Origin: Planctomycetota bacterium
Lineage (GTDB): Bacteria; Planctomycetota; Phycisphaerae; UBA1845; UTPLA1
Length of the DNA stretch: 64,000 nucleotides
Reading direction: 5' to 3'
Assembly: GCA_016235815.1 (NCBI GenBank)
Contig: JACRIM010000045.1
Coordinates: 124,001-188,000 of the forward strand
Numbering within the stretch: the first letter of the stretch is position 1; each line of letters starts with the position of its first letter. The notes beneath the pieces are model-generated. The model did no database searches. It was not told the origin of the DNA and saw only the letters and a list, made by a program, of their open reading frames with translations. The position numbers and the translations under genes are program-made. Shown here in pieces: positions 9,536-19,345 of the stretch.

Positions 9536-10683
9536 GGAATCACCAGGTCAATCATGGCGCGGATGTCGTTCCCGTCCGTACGCCCGTCGTGATTGATGTC
9601 GCAGTTCATGGTGTTGCAGCCCAGATGAGCAGCGTCGAATGCAGCAGGATTCACGAGGCGCTGGACAAATGCCGAGACGTCGGCAAGATTCACCACGCCA
9701 TTGCAATCGGCATCTCCAGTCAGCACAGGGCTGCTGAACTGGGCAATGAAGAAGCTCCGAACCGAGACTTCCGTGTCAATGCCAAGAAACCCATGACCGG
9801 CCGCGGGAATGATGCGGTAATCGTGGAACAACGAAAAGGCGAACATGCCGTCAACGAGGCGCGTGCTTTGCTTCATCGGCACCGACGTGTCATTGGTGCC
9901 GTGGCCGATGAAGATCGGCGGATCATCGGCAGAAAGCCACGTGATCGGATTAACCTGATTGCACAATGCCACCAGCGCCGGATACGGCGGATTCGGATTG
10001 GTCAAGTTCGCCTTAATGTCCGCCAACCCCTGACCCGCACCATCCCACCCCACAAGATTCGATTCCGGCGAATTGGGATCGTCATGATCGAACCCGCCCG
10101 GCGGCGTGGTGATGTCCTCATTCATGTGAAGTATGTCAGTAGGACCGAAGTAATCGGCGGCCGCCTGCACCCGGCTGGAAAACGCAAGATTTCCGCCCGA
10201 CGTCCCTTCGAGTGCCGCGACTCCGCCAGAGGTGGCGAGCAAGGCCGAGAGATGCCCACCGGCCGAGCTGCCCCAACATGCGAATCGATTGGGATCGAGA
10301 TTGTACGTCGCCGCGTTCGCGCGGAGATAACGAACGGCGCCTTTCACGTCATGAATCTGTGCCGGAAATATGGCGTCGCCGCTGAGCCGGTAACTGGTGC
10401 TGGCGACGGCAATCCCTGCATTGAGCAAAAGTTGAGTCGATCCCGGAGCTGTATTGTGCGTACCACCCTGCCAACCCCCACCGTGAATCCACAGCACCAG
10501 CGGCCAAGGCCCGCCTGCGGCCGGGAGGTAAATATCCAACATGACGTTTATCGTCCCGCCGGCATCACGTGGGACCGTGGCGAACACGACGTCATTAAAC
10601 GTCGGTGTTACCTGGGCTTGTGACCCCGTCGGCGCGAACACACCTAGGGCGATACCCACTATCGCAATGGCATTCTGCTTCAT
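9532..10683 (-). CDS. Secreted alpha/beta-hydrolase esterase with C-terminal dockerin-like module
   Basis: A cleavable signal peptide (about 1-23, ending SQAQ) is followed by an acetyl-esterase/BD-FAE-type hydrolase. It has the oxyanion motif HGGGW, nucleophile Ser in GSSAGG, an acid Asp in GHGTNDTSVP and catalytic His in AAGHGF. Residues about 320-383 hold two calcium-loop helices (GDADCNGVVNLADV and CDINHDGRTDGNDI), the paired EF-hand arrangement of type I dockerins. In Phycisphaerae such dockerin-like tails are frequent on secreted proteins without a known cellulosome. Polysaccharide deacylation is a plausible role. The 383-residue gene is divergent from the cytochrome island, with a 203-bp spacer. 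Confidence 0.88.
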   Translation of the reverse strand: MKQNAIAIVGIALGVFAPTGSQAQVTPTFNDVVFATVPRDAGGTINVMLDIYLPAAGGPWPLVLWIHGGGWQGGTHNTAPGSTQLLLNAGIAVASTSYRLSGDAIFPAQIHDVKGAVRYLRANAATYNLDPNRFACWGSSAGGHLSALLATSGGVAALEGTSGGNLAFSSRVQAAADYFGPTDILHMNEDITTPPGGFDHDDPNSPESNLVGWDGAGQGLADIKANLTNPNPPYPALVALCNQVNPITWLSADDPPIFIGHGTNDTSVPMKQSTRLVDGMFAFSLFHDYRIIPAAGHGFLGIDTEVSVRSFFIAQFSSPVLTGDADCNGVVNLADVSAFVQRLVNPAAFDAAHLGCNTMNCDINHDGRTDGNDIRAMIDLVIP

Positions 10684-10886
10684 GTCGCTCCCTCCACGTC
10701 AGTGTGATTAACGCGGCGGCCAGGCATATTATTGCAGGCGTAATAGACGCCTCATTCTATGCGAACGCCGCCGCATAATGCCTGCGACGGCCAGACGCGA
10801 TTGCAAATCTGAGCGAACGGTCCGAAGATAACCCGGTTCTTGCTTACGCGAATGGCCAAAAATCGTTCATGGTCGCCGGGTGAATC

Positions 10887-12893
10887 GTGATTCGAACGGG
10901 CAGAGTTACTTCGATCTTGTTCTTGTGTGTCGCGCTGGCGTCGGCCGGGGGCTGTCACGATCCAGGCGGCGAATCCATCCAATCGCAACACGCAGAACGT
11001 CTCTATCCGAAACCTCCGCAGACTCCCTGGGTCGCCGCAATTGGTCGATTGGAAAGTGGAAGCGAGCCGACGCGGGGACAGGTTCAGCTTTCGTTGTTTC
11101 TCTTTGGAGAGGAGCCGCAGCCGGTTGCCAGTCTGCTGAAACCGGGAGCCATCGCGCTTCGCGGCGATGATGTCTTCATCACCGACGGTCCGTTGTCCGC
11201 CGTCTTTAAACATCGTCCAGGCTCGCCAGGAATGGACGAACTTCGGCTGAGCGAAAGGCCTCAGGTTCCCGCAGCACTTTGCTTCACGCCCGGCAGAACC
11301 ATGCTTGTGGCCGACGCGCGCGGCGCGGCAGTCATCGAGTACGACGCTCGCGGCGAACGTGTCCGTCGTATCAGCCATCGCGAAACGCTTCGGCCGGCCG
11401 GGGTGGCGTGCGTCGGCGACTCAATCTGGGTCAGCGATCTATCCGAGCATTGCATTGAAGTCTACGACGCCGCGTCGGGTGCGCATCGCCGGCGGATCGG
11501 CGAGCGCGGGTCGAGCGTGGGCCAATTCTCATTTCCAATGGGCATGGCAGTCGGACCGAGCGGCGACGTATTCGTCGTCGACATGATGAACCACCGCGTG
11601 CAGGTGCTTTCACCACGCGGCGAATTCGTGCGATCGTTTGGTGAGGCGGGAGACTGTGCCGGTTGCTTCGGTCGGCCGCGAGATGTGGCGGTCGGACCCG
11701 ATGGAACAATCTTTGTCACGGATACCTCGGGCAGCCGCGTCCACGCGTTTGATGAACGAGGCCGGGCACTGCTTTCATTCGGCGAGCCGGATGGGGGAAT
11801 TGGCGCACTGCTGACGCCAAGCGGGATTGCGATTTCGAAAGCCCGGCCGAGCGGTACATCCGCGATTCCGGAAGGCTTTAGTGTTGCGTATTACGTCTTG
11901 GTAAGCGAACAAATGCTGGAGCCTGGTGTGCGCGTCTATGCCTGGCGCGATCGAACGAAAGCGCCGACACCGCCGCCGCGAAAAGCAACCGCGGGGCCGA
12001 GTTCGCTTTCTCACAAACCGGGGACGCTCGCAAAAGCGGTCGAACCGGCAATCAACCCACACTGGTCTGCAACAAATTGCTCGTCCTGCCATTCGATGGA
12101 CAACGGTCGAACGGTGGTGATCGCGGCCGACAAGGTGGATGCGCTCTGCCTGTCATGCCATGACGGCGCCCGAGCACGGGCCGAAGCCCACCCAATTGGT
12201 CGGCTTGCTGAAAGTGTCGGCGTAAAAACACCGCAGGAGTGGCCGCGGGTGGACGAGCGAATTGGCTGCATCACGTGCCACGACATCCGACAACATTGCA
12301 CGGCCCAGCCGACAAGGGCGATGGACAATCCGACAATGCTCCGCGGCTACAGTGCCGATCGGCCGGCGGCCTACTGCACCCAGTGCCATCAAGCCGATCC
12401 GTCGTGGCGCTTCAGCCCGCATGAACAACTGGCAGAGGGGAAGGTGAAGGAACAATCGTGCCTCTTCTGCCACACCAAGTCCCCCGAGGTACCCAGCGAT
12501 GGCACACGGAGATTTGCCGCGAACCTCAAGGCCGACGGAGCGAAAGTTTGCCTGACCTGCCATGTTCGCCATTGGGACGTCTCCCCCGCCGGACACGTGG
12601 ATCGCCCGGTCACGCCGGAGATCAAGCGCCGATTGGTCGGGCGCGAACTGACCGGCGCGGGCATGTCGCCAGGACCGGAGTTTCTGAAGGCAATGGCCGA
12701 TCCCAATGAGCCTTCACGCCGATTGCCCTTGGCACATGATATGGTGACCTGCTTCACATGCCACAATCCGCACCAAAAGGGGCTGTTTCCAGATTCATCG
12801 GAACTCGGCCGCCGAGCCGTCGCGCCGGAAGACGACAAGGTGGCGCTACGGATGAATCGAATGGAACTGTGCGTGGAATGCCATCGAAAATAG
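10887..12893 (+). CDS. NHL-repeat / octahaem cytochrome c lipoprotein
   Basis: The start is GTG at 10887. A signal peptide ends in a lipobox (SAGGC, about residue 23). Residues about 90-320 form NHL beta-propeller blades, with repeats such as FSFPMGMAVGPSGDVFVVD and GRPRDVAVGPDGTIFVTD. After a proline linker, residues about 390-668 carry eight CXXCH haem sites: CSSCH, CLSCH, CITCH, CTQCH, CLFCH, CLTCH, CFTCH and CVECH. The product is probably an outer-face or periplasmic electron-transfer protein in which the propeller docks a partner or substrate. It leads the cytochrome island. NHL-multihaem fusions are known in metal- and nitrogen-respiring bacteria, but no specific acceptor can be assigned. 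Confidence 0.88.
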   Translation: MIRTGRVTSILFLCVALASAGGCHDPGGESIQSQHAERLYPKPPQTPWVAAIGRLESGSEPTRGQVQLSLFLFGEEPQPVASLLKPGAIALRGDDVFITDGPLSAVFKHRPGSPGMDELRLSERPQVPAALCFTPGRTMLVADARGAAVIEYDARGERVRRISHRETLRPAGVACVGDSIWVSDLSEHCIEVYDAASGAHRRRIGERGSSVGQFSFPMGMAVGPSGDVFVVDMMNHRVQVLSPRGEFVRSFGEAGDCAGCFGRPRDVAVGPDGTIFVTDTSGSRVHAFDERGRALLSFGEPDGGIGALLTPSGIAISKARPSGTSAIPEGFSVAYYVLVSEQMLEPGVRVYAWRDRTKAPTPPPRKATAGPSSLSHKPGTLAKAVEPAINPHWSATNCSSCHSMDNGRTVVIAADKVDALCLSCHDGARARAEAHPIGRLAESVGVKTPQEWPRVDERIGCITCHDIRQHCTAQPTRAMDNPTMLRGYSADRPAAYCTQCHQADPSWRFSPHEQLAEGKVKEQSCLFCHTKSPEVPSDGTRRFAANLKADGAKVCLTCHVRHWDVSPAGHVDRPVTPEIKRRLVGRELTGAGMSPGPEFLKAMADPNEPSRRLPLAHDMVTCFTCHNPHQKGLFPDSSELGRRAVAPEDDKVALRMNRMELCVECHRK

Positions 12894-12928
12894 GCGTAGG
12901 CGTTGCCCGGATTCCTCAGACCAATCAC

Positions 12929-13891
12929 TTATGGTTGGCGGGCCAATTCGCGGAGCCGTTTCTGATTCAATACGGTGTCGAGATGAACGTTCGCGGCAAT
13001 CTCGGCGGCTCGCTCCGGCGTAAACGCCAGTGTCGGCAGCGATACGGAATTGTGGCATCGCAAACAAACCATATCAGCGGTAATCGCCGCCCTTCCCTCG
13101 GAATCGAGACGAACCGACATCTTGTCGTCGCTCAGGAACGCGTTGAAATCCACCTGTTCACCGCTCAGACGGAAGATATGTGACTGACGATCCGCAATGT
13201 GTGCGTACGGGCCTACGACATCAGGCGGCATCACCATGTCCTTTAGCACCGCATTAGGCAAGTGGCAGCTTTCGCAGGTCAGCGTCTCCACATAATCGAC
13301 ACCGGAAAATGTCTTGCCCTTGTGCAGTGCCATGTTCTGGTCTTCGTGGCAGGCAAAGCACTCATTACGCAATCCTCTCGGCCGGTCGTTGACCGTCGAA
13401 TAGTGCGGGTCGTGGCAGTAGCCACAGTTGAAGGAGGAATGGCCACCGCTCGCCCGCAATTCGACCCACTGCTGATTCTGATCCACGAATTCATCCCGGG
13501 CACGAATCTCCCCAGCGTCCGTTTCAGTCGGCTTCCCATGACATTTGCCGCACGTCTGTGCCCCTGTCAGATCGACAAAGAGCATTCGGGCGAAAGGATT
13601 CGGCAGGTGATTCGAGCCGGGGCCGTGGCATTCCTCACAATCAAATGCGTTGTGTGCGTGCTGCTCCACACGTTCAGCATAGTCGGGATGGCAGGACGCG
13701 CAGGCGGCTTTTCCGACCGTCGTCGCCCCCCCATTCGTGGGGTCGGTGGTGTTGTTGTAGTTGTAAGGATTCGGTTGAGAGGGCGGAAAGGTCGGGCAAC
13801 CCGTGGCCCCGGAAAAGAAAAAAAAGGCCGCACCAAGGGTGGTCAAGATCAACGGCTGCGACATTCCTGTTTTCGCGCGACTTGCGCCCAT
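12929..13891 (-). CDS. Heptahaem cytochrome c lipoprotein
   Basis: The chosen start is ATG 13891, giving 320 residues that begin with a lipoprotein signal (FFFFSGATGC). A short Pro/Asn linker follows, then seven CXXCH sites: CASCH, CEECH, CGKCH, CGYCH, CFACH, CESCH and CLRCH. The order of haem sites and the phrases CHGPGSNHLPNPFAR, NMALHKGK and TFTPERAAE recur in the next gene, so the two are paralogues from duplication. The C-terminus after the last haem (VCLRCHN) is a conserved helix. It is probably a membrane-anchored periplasmic electron carrier. It converges with the NHL cytochrome gene across a 35-bp gap. Confidence 0.88.
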   Translation of the reverse strand: MGASRAKTGMSQPLILTTLGAAFFFFSGATGCPTFPPSQPNPYNYNNTTDPTNGGATTVGKAACASCHPDYAERVEQHAHNAFDCEECHGPGSNHLPNPFARMLFVDLTGAQTCGKCHGKPTETDAGEIRARDEFVDQNQQWVELRASGGHSSFNCGYCHDPHYSTVNDRPRGLRNECFACHEDQNMALHKGKTFSGVDYVETLTCESCHLPNAVLKDMVMPPDVVGPYAHIADRQSHIFRLSGEQVDFNAFLSDDKMSVRLDSEGRAAITADMVCLRCHNSVSLPTLAFTPERAAEIAANVHLDTVLNQKRLRELARQP

Positions 13892-14101
13892 AGTGTCCAA
13901 TCTGTGCGAGGGCGCTATTGTACAAAAAAACCGAGGCTCGAGGTGCCGGTGTTCGGGAAGAGAGGATGGCACCCCGAGTCTCGATAACGATCACGGCTTG
14001 TCCCATGCTTCGCTCCCCAGCGAGTAGGCGGGAACGAAGCGACAAGCCGATTACCAATGGTCGTTCATCATCATGGCAGCAATCGTTGCAATCGCCCCGC
14101 C

Positions 14102-15454
14102 CTATGGTTTACTTTTTTCATTCAATGCCGTCGGCAGGTGCAGCCCGATGGCCAACTCGGCGGCTCGCTCCACGGTAAAGGCGAGCGACGGGATTGTGTT
14201 TTCGTTGTGGCACCGGAGGCAAACAAAGTCGACGGTCACGGCTGCACGACCTTGATCATCGCGCACCGCCTGTTTTCCGTCGGCCGTCAGGAAGCCCGTG
14301 TAGTCAAGTGGTTCGGTGCTGATCCGGAAGATGTGCGTACGCGTGTCGCCCATTCGACCCTTGGCCCCGACGACGCCGGCGACAGCGGAGGAGCCACTCT
14401 TGGTTGCATAAGGCATATGGCAGCTTTCGCAACTCAGCACTTCGGTGTAGTCGCCGCGGGTAAAAATCTTGCCTTTGTGAAGGGCCATGTTCGCGTCGGG
14501 GTGACAACTGGTGCAGGTAGCGCGAATCGCCGTGTCGCGGCTGTAGTTCACTGAAACGTGTGGATCATGGCAAACGGTGCACGCAAAGTCCTTGTGCCCG
14601 CCACTGGCCTTAAGCTCCGGCCATTGTTCGTGATGCTGGAGAAATCCACCCGAAGCGATGATCTCGTTGGTGTCGGAGTTGAACGGGCGATTGTGGCACT
14701 CTTTGCAAGTCAGGGCGCCAGACTTGTCCACAAATATTTCACGAGCCTGTGGGTTCGGAACATGGTTGCTTCCCGGCCCGTGGCAGGCCTCGCATTGGAT
14801 CCCGGGTTCAGCCCATGTGCCGATCAGGCCCGGCCTGTTGTCCTGATATTTCGGATTGTCTTCATCCTGTTTCACAGGTCCAGTGGTGTGGCAGAGGAAG
14901 CACGAATAGTCGTATGGTTTATCGTGCGTCAGTGTCGGCTCGTAGTTGACGAAGCCGGGAACGGTACCATTGGCCGGATTTTTCAAGTTCCACTGAGTGG
15001 GAATCGATAGGAGGCCGGTGGTCAGAATGAACCCGTCTTGATTGATGAAACGTGCTTTTTTGGTGTAGCCGCCGATGACATAGGCGATATCCGGCCAAGT
15101 GAATCCGGTAGGCGGATTCGGAACGCCGGCGTTCAGTCCCTCGACCGGGAAGGTCGGTGCCGCGCCCTCAATCTTGGACAGTTTGTACGAATGTCCATGA
15201 ATGCGATGCGTATCGGCGATGCCGGGGTGACAGGTGGCACATGCATCGCGGCCGATGAACGTCGCATTGGCATTGCCGCGATCCGTCGTGTTGTTGAATG
15301 CAGGTTCTTCAGTGGGCGGAGGAACAATGGGCGGTGCCGCACCAAAGGGACAGCCGGTTCCAGTCATCGCAAGGCAGGTAAACAGTATGGCGGCCGAGTA
15401 GAGGACTCCTAGAAATCGCCGAGCACGTTGGGTTGTAGATGCGACATGAGCCAT
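14102..15454 (-). CDS. Octahaem cytochrome c lipoprotein, paralogue of the preceding gene
   Basis: The 450-residue product begins with a lipoprotein signal (LAMTGTGC) and has eight CXXCH motifs: CATCH, CFLCH, CEACH, CKECH, CTVCH, CTSCH, CESCH and CLRCH. Compared with the 320-residue neighbour it has an insertion of about 110 residues after the first haem that contains the extra CFLCH site. From CEACHGPGSNHVPNP onward the two align haem for haem. The length difference suggests a module gain or loss after tandem duplication. Same strand as its neighbours, with about 200 bp between genes; a shared role in a periplasmic electron conduit is inferred. Confidence 0.88.
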   Translation of the reverse strand: MAHVASTTQRARRFLGVLYSAAILFTCLAMTGTGCPFGAAPPIVPPPTEEPAFNNTTDRGNANATFIGRDACATCHPGIADTHRIHGHSYKLSKIEGAAPTFPVEGLNAGVPNPPTGFTWPDIAYVIGGYTKKARFINQDGFILTTGLLSIPTQWNLKNPANGTVPGFVNYEPTLTHDKPYDYSCFLCHTTGPVKQDEDNPKYQDNRPGLIGTWAEPGIQCEACHGPGSNHVPNPQAREIFVDKSGALTCKECHNRPFNSDTNEIIASGGFLQHHEQWPELKASGGHKDFACTVCHDPHVSVNYSRDTAIRATCTSCHPDANMALHKGKIFTRGDYTEVLSCESCHMPYATKSGSSAVAGVVGAKGRMGDTRTHIFRISTEPLDYTGFLTADGKQAVRDDQGRAAVTVDFVCLRCHNENTIPSLAFTVERAAELAIGLHLPTALNEKSKP

Positions 15455-15566
15455 TATTTCACCACTGCCTTCCGTAAGTATTTAACCTTGATGCACGAAT
15501 CTCCATCTTGCCCATTGCTTCGCTCCCGGAGCGAGTGAGCCGGGAGCGAAGCGAGTATGAGCCGGG

Positions 15567-17063
15567 TTATGGAACGTCTGGAGCGGTGAGAGCCAATTCC
15601 TCGGCGATCATCAGGGCTTCGCGGACAAAGTCAGGATTGTGTGCACCGCTGCCGCCACCCTCTCGAACGTAGTAGAGGATGTAGCGGGCCTTCTTGATGT
15701 TGTTCGGAATCTTGCCTTGACCGCCGGCATCGTTCTTGGGGCCGCACTCGCTGGTAAATTCCCAGCAGTGCTCGACCGACGCGCATCCGGTAGCAGCCGC
15801 CAAGGCGCCGCACCATGTCACCTGCGCCGGGCGGGCCGACCATGCCTCCAACGCCTCCTCGACCAGAGCCAAGCGTACATCGATCTCTGCCTTCAGGCCG
15901 TTCAGTTTCGATTCTGCCGCCTCCTCCGACCCGTGGCACTGCACGCAGCCGATGTAGGTCACTTCAAACGTGTGACCAGAGACGGCAGGGGCGACGCCTT
16001 CCACAATCGGCTTGCGGGCCACGTGGCAGGTCGAGCACTGCTCGGCCGCATTTAAGTGAACCGAGGCTCGCGGCGGCACGATCGGATCAGGGAACATCGC
16101 GGGCGATGGGATTTCGCCAAAGAAGACATTCGCCTGATCACTGGGGTGCGGCTCGCGCGAGGAGTCGGTCCAGACGCGGTCGCGGGTGTGGTGGCATTGG
16201 CCGCAAAGATTAAATCGTGTGCGGTCCTGGGCCATGGTCAGGTCGGTCGTCGGTGTCGTGAAGGCGATCTGCGGGAAGCGCAGTTGATAGTCGCGCCCGT
16301 CTTCCGGCGTTGCCGCATTACCCGTCTTGGCATGCGGATTGTGGCAGATGGCGCAAGTAATGCCGGCCATTTGCTCGCTGGCCAAACCAGCCAGCGCATT
16401 ATCCGGAACGGTCTCACCTTTCAGGATACTCCTGTAGAAGAAGTCGCCCGAGTGGCACTTGCCGCACGTATTCAGGCGGCCTGCGGTCCCCGCAGCAAAG
16501 GCCGGTACCAGTTCCGGCTCAACGGCGGCGTGCTTGGACATGCCCCAGTCCTCAAAATTCGGATGGTTTTCGCCAGTGTGGCACTGGCCGCACACGTCCG
16601 CCATGATGCTGACCTTCGGGCGGAGTGACTCGTCGCTGGCATTCATCGCGTGCTCGGCCGCGCCGCCGTGGCAATTCTCGCACTGGACGCCAGCCAGGGA
16701 ATTCGTGGTGGCTCGATCGACATAGCCGCCTTCTTCACCGAAGCCGACCGTGTGACAACCGAGACAATTCGCATTGGTGCCCTGACCGATGGCTTCAAGC
16801 GTCTCTAGCGCTTTGGAGTGAAGGGTCCCCACCCAGTCAGTGTGAATATTGCTATGACACTGCATGCAAACACTGGCACCTTTGAATTTGCCAGTTACGC
16901 CCGAGTCTCCGGGAGTTACACCACCCCCGCCGCCACCGCCGCCATCATCGGGTGGAGGCACAACGGGGCAGCCGGTCGTGCCGGTCATCCCGAGGAAAAT
17001 CGGCAGTGACAATCCGATCACAATCATCGCATGAAGGGAGGACTTTCGGGGGAACTTAGACAT
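15567..17063 (-). CDS. Nonahaem cytochrome c lipoprotein (cytochrome c-554-like haem packing)
   Basis: The start at 17063 has GAGGAG eight bases upstream. The 498-residue protein has a lipobox (GTTGC), a poly-Gly linker and nine CXXCH sites: CMQCH, CLGCH, CENCH, CGQCH, CGKCH, CAICH, CGQCH, CSTCH and CVQCH. Early spacing (VCMQCHSNIH, NCLGCHTVGF, VQCENCHGG) resembles the cytochrome c-554/multihaem family seen in nitrogen-cycle bacteria. The last 130 residues are haem-free and helical with several extra cysteines (WCGALAAATGC). It is the first gene of the leftward cytochrome set, and its promoter lies in the 400-bp divergent spacer. Confidence 0.88.
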   Translation of the reverse strand: MSKFPRKSSLHAMIVIGLSLPIFLGMTGTTGCPVVPPPDDGGGGGGGGVTPGDSGVTGKFKGASVCMQCHSNIHTDWVGTLHSKALETLEAIGQGTNANCLGCHTVGFGEEGGYVDRATTNSLAGVQCENCHGGAAEHAMNASDESLRPKVSIMADVCGQCHTGENHPNFEDWGMSKHAAVEPELVPAFAAGTAGRLNTCGKCHSGDFFYRSILKGETVPDNALAGLASEQMAGITCAICHNPHAKTGNAATPEDGRDYQLRFPQIAFTTPTTDLTMAQDRTRFNLCGQCHHTRDRVWTDSSREPHPSDQANVFFGEIPSPAMFPDPIVPPRASVHLNAAEQCSTCHVARKPIVEGVAPAVSGHTFEVTYIGCVQCHGSEEAAESKLNGLKAEIDVRLALVEEALEAWSARPAQVTWCGALAAATGCASVEHCWEFTSECGPKNDAGGQGKIPNNIKKARYILYYVREGGGSGAHNPDFVREALMIAEELALTAPDVP

Positions 17064-17461
17064 GTTGATGACTCCTCGCACGAAGAACTGGCCACCGAGA
17101 CCGCTCAGCGGCAGCTACCGGACAGATGGATCGCACCGGTCCGAAATGGTGTCGCCAAACCTTATGGCAGTTTGCGTGCCACTCGGTCGTCACCGACCCA
17201 TCAACGGCGTTTTCAACGGATTCGCGGCGATTCAGGGCGAAATGAGCGTTTTCAAGACGCCGCTCCATTGCGCGGGATTCCGCTACTCGCTGCGGCTGGG
17301 TCCACACCCACTGGACGCGAAATGTCACCCCATGCGGGTAGCCCAACGGCCCGCGAATTGCCATGAAATCCTGACCAATGCACCCTCCATTTGCGAAAAT
17401 TCAAGCCCACCGAGCAGGAATTCGACTGGCGGCACTCCCCTACCACCCCATAATAACGACC
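17064..17461. other. Divergent spacer between the two halves of the cytochrome island
   Basis: This 398-bp stretch separates the leftward nonahaem gene from the rightward cytochrome b/c fusion gene. I see no convincing gene in it. It must hold both promoters; no clear -35/-10 pair stands out. The short phrases TTTTCAACGG and TTTTCAAGACG recur about 40 bp apart near its middle and could be part of a regulatory site, but this is weak. Confidence 0.4.
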
Positions 17462-19345
17462 ATGGTGTCGCAAAAGGTTCGTCGAATCGCCTTTTTGGTC
17501 GCCGGATTGCTCACGGGGATCTTCGCTGCGGATTCTTCCGCAGATGATCCGGACAACTGCCTCCTCTGCCACCAATTTCGCGGATTGAGCCGCCTCGATC
17601 CTGAGACCTCTCGCCTACACCTGTTTTTCGCCGACCCGGATTATTCAAATCACCGCCGAGGCCCCCATGCACGCCTGGGCTGCACGGACTGCCACGATCG
17701 ATCCGAAGTGTCAGTCATTCCGCACAAGACCGTTTCTCCGGTCGACTGCGCCCGCGCCTGTCACCTCGCGAATCAGTCGGGCTTGGCGCGTGAATTCAGC
17801 CACGCCCATGTAAAACGCATGTTGCAGGAAAGCGCGCACACAGGCGACGTGCTTTCCAAATTGCAGTTCAACAAGGGGCCGCTGCTTTCCCCAGACCAGT
17901 CAAACTGCCTTTATTGCCATGATGAACCGATCTTTCGCGATCCAGCAAAGGCGATTCCGCGCGTTCGTGGTATGCCGAGTCATGTCTTCGACCGGTGCGA
18001 TGTTTGCCACAAGGAAGCGGCTCCGCTTGATACCGAATATTTTCTGCGTCACGTCGCATCAAGGTTGGTGCCGGCCCGCCCGCCACTGGAGTTGGCGCAG
18101 GTGTGCGCCGTCTGTCACAGCGATCCGCTGATCAACAAATCGCACGACATGCCGGACACAGTAAAAAGCTTCGTTCGAAGCTTTCATGGCAAGGCGGCCC
18201 TGCTTGGCGATGACACGGCGGCGAACTGCCTCTCATGCCACGTAAGCGCCGGCGACAACGCTCATCGAATGCTCGGAAAAAGCAACGCCCTGTCACCCGT
18301 GAACCCGGTGCGACTTGCCGATTCCTGCCGCAGCACCGACTGCCACCCTGGCGCCGACAAGAGCATCGCCGCGACGGCCGTCCACCTCGATCTGCCGACA
18401 GCGCACGGATCGATGGAATACCTTCTCGCCATAACGTTTATTGTGCTCACGATCTTGACCTTTGGGCCGTCGGCGCTGCTCGTGCTGCTTGAACTGGTTC
18501 AAATCATCGTGGGCCGGGAGCAGCATGAAGATCATCGCGTTCGCGGATTGGCCCGGACGTTATTGGCCGACCCGGGCGGACGCGAACGGCTCAAGCGTTT
18601 CAAGCCGCACCACCGCGTGCAGCACTGGATCCTCACCGTGTTGTTCACGTTGCTGGTCATGACCGGATTCCCAATGAAATTCGCTGATCGTGCATGGGCC
18701 GAGGCGATGGTGAACGTCTTCGGCGGATTGCAAATGGCGCGAATCATCCATCACTGGGCAGGCATATTCCTGGTTGTCGGGTTCATGATCCACATGGTGA
18801 TCGTGTTCTTCGTATTCCTCTCATGTGCACGCGAAAGAATGGCAGAGGGTCACACCAACGCCTACAGAAAAGCCTTCACGTCGCTGCCCATGTGGATCTC
18901 ACCGGTCGACGTCAAGAAAACATTTCAACTCCTGGCCTGCTTGTTGTTCCTGCGCAAGGAACGACCGACATTCGGCCGCTTCAGTCCTGCGGAGAAATTC
19001 GAATACCTCGGCGTATTCTGGGGCACCATGCTCCTCGGCATCACCGGCGCCATTCTCTGGGGCGAACAGTATGCCTCGCACTGGCTGGGCGGTTTGTTCG
19101 GCGGCCGCGTGTTCAACCTCTCAACCATTGCCCATACCTATGAAGCGTTTCTCGCCGTCATTCACGTCGGCATTCTGCATATTTACAACGTAATCCTCGC
19201 GCCTCGCGTCTTCCCGCTCTCGCCCGCCACGATCACGGGCGATACACCGCTCGATAAACTTGTGGAGGAACACAGCGAACTGGTGGAAGAAGTCGCCCGC
19301 GATCTGGGACTTATGCCGCAGGAGAAGCCAAATGAACCAGCCTGA
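17462..19345 (+). CDS. Multihaem cytochrome c fused to a cytochrome b (FdnI/b561-like) membrane domain
   Basis: From ATG 17462 the 627-residue protein has a signal segment and a periplasmic part with six CXXCH sites (CLLCH, CTDCH, CLYCH, CDVCH, CAVCH, CLSCH), plus one CX3CH (CARACH) and one CX4CH (CRSTDCH). A first membrane helix near residue 320 leads into a b-type domain with KPHHRVQHWIL and RIIHHWAG, whose paired His are typical ligands of formate-dehydrogenase-gamma/b561 cytochromes. About five membrane segments follow, ending in a charged cytoplasmic tail. It probably couples quinol oxidation or reduction to the periplasmic haem wires. It overlaps the next gene by 14 nt, indicating coupled translation. 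Confidence 0.88.
   Translation: MVSQKVRRIAFLVAGLLTGIFAADSSADDPDNCLLCHQFRGLSRLDPETSRLHLFFADPDYSNHRRGPHARLGCTDCHDRSEVSVIPHKTVSPVDCARACHLANQSGLAREFSHAHVKRMLQESAHTGDVLSKLQFNKGPLLSPDQSNCLYCHDEPIFRDPAKAIPRVRGMPSHVFDRCDVCHKEAAPLDTEYFLRHVASRLVPARPPLELAQVCAVCHSDPLINKSHDMPDTVKSFVRSFHGKAALLGDDTAANCLSCHVSAGDNAHRMLGKSNALSPVNPVRLADSCRSTDCHPGADKSIAATAVHLDLPTAHGSMEYLLAITFIVLTILTFGPSALLVLLELVQIIVGREQHEDHRVRGLARTLLADPGGRERLKRFKPHHRVQHWILTVLFTLLVMTGFPMKFADRAWAEAMVNVFGGLQMARIIHHWAGIFLVVGFMIHMVIVFFVFLSCARERMAEGHTNAYRKAFTSLPMWISPVDVKKTFQLLACLLFLRKERPTFGRFSPAEKFEYLGVFWGTMLLGITGAILWGEQYASHWLGGLFGGRVFNLSTIAHTYEAFLAVIHVGILHIYNVILAPRVFPLSPATITGDTPLDKLVEEHSELVEEVARDLGLMPQEKPNEPA

Noticed and set aside
10752-11378. A 208-codon minus-strand frame over the start of the NHL cytochrome gene
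   Set aside because: It overlaps conserved propeller-coding sequence and has no domain of its own.
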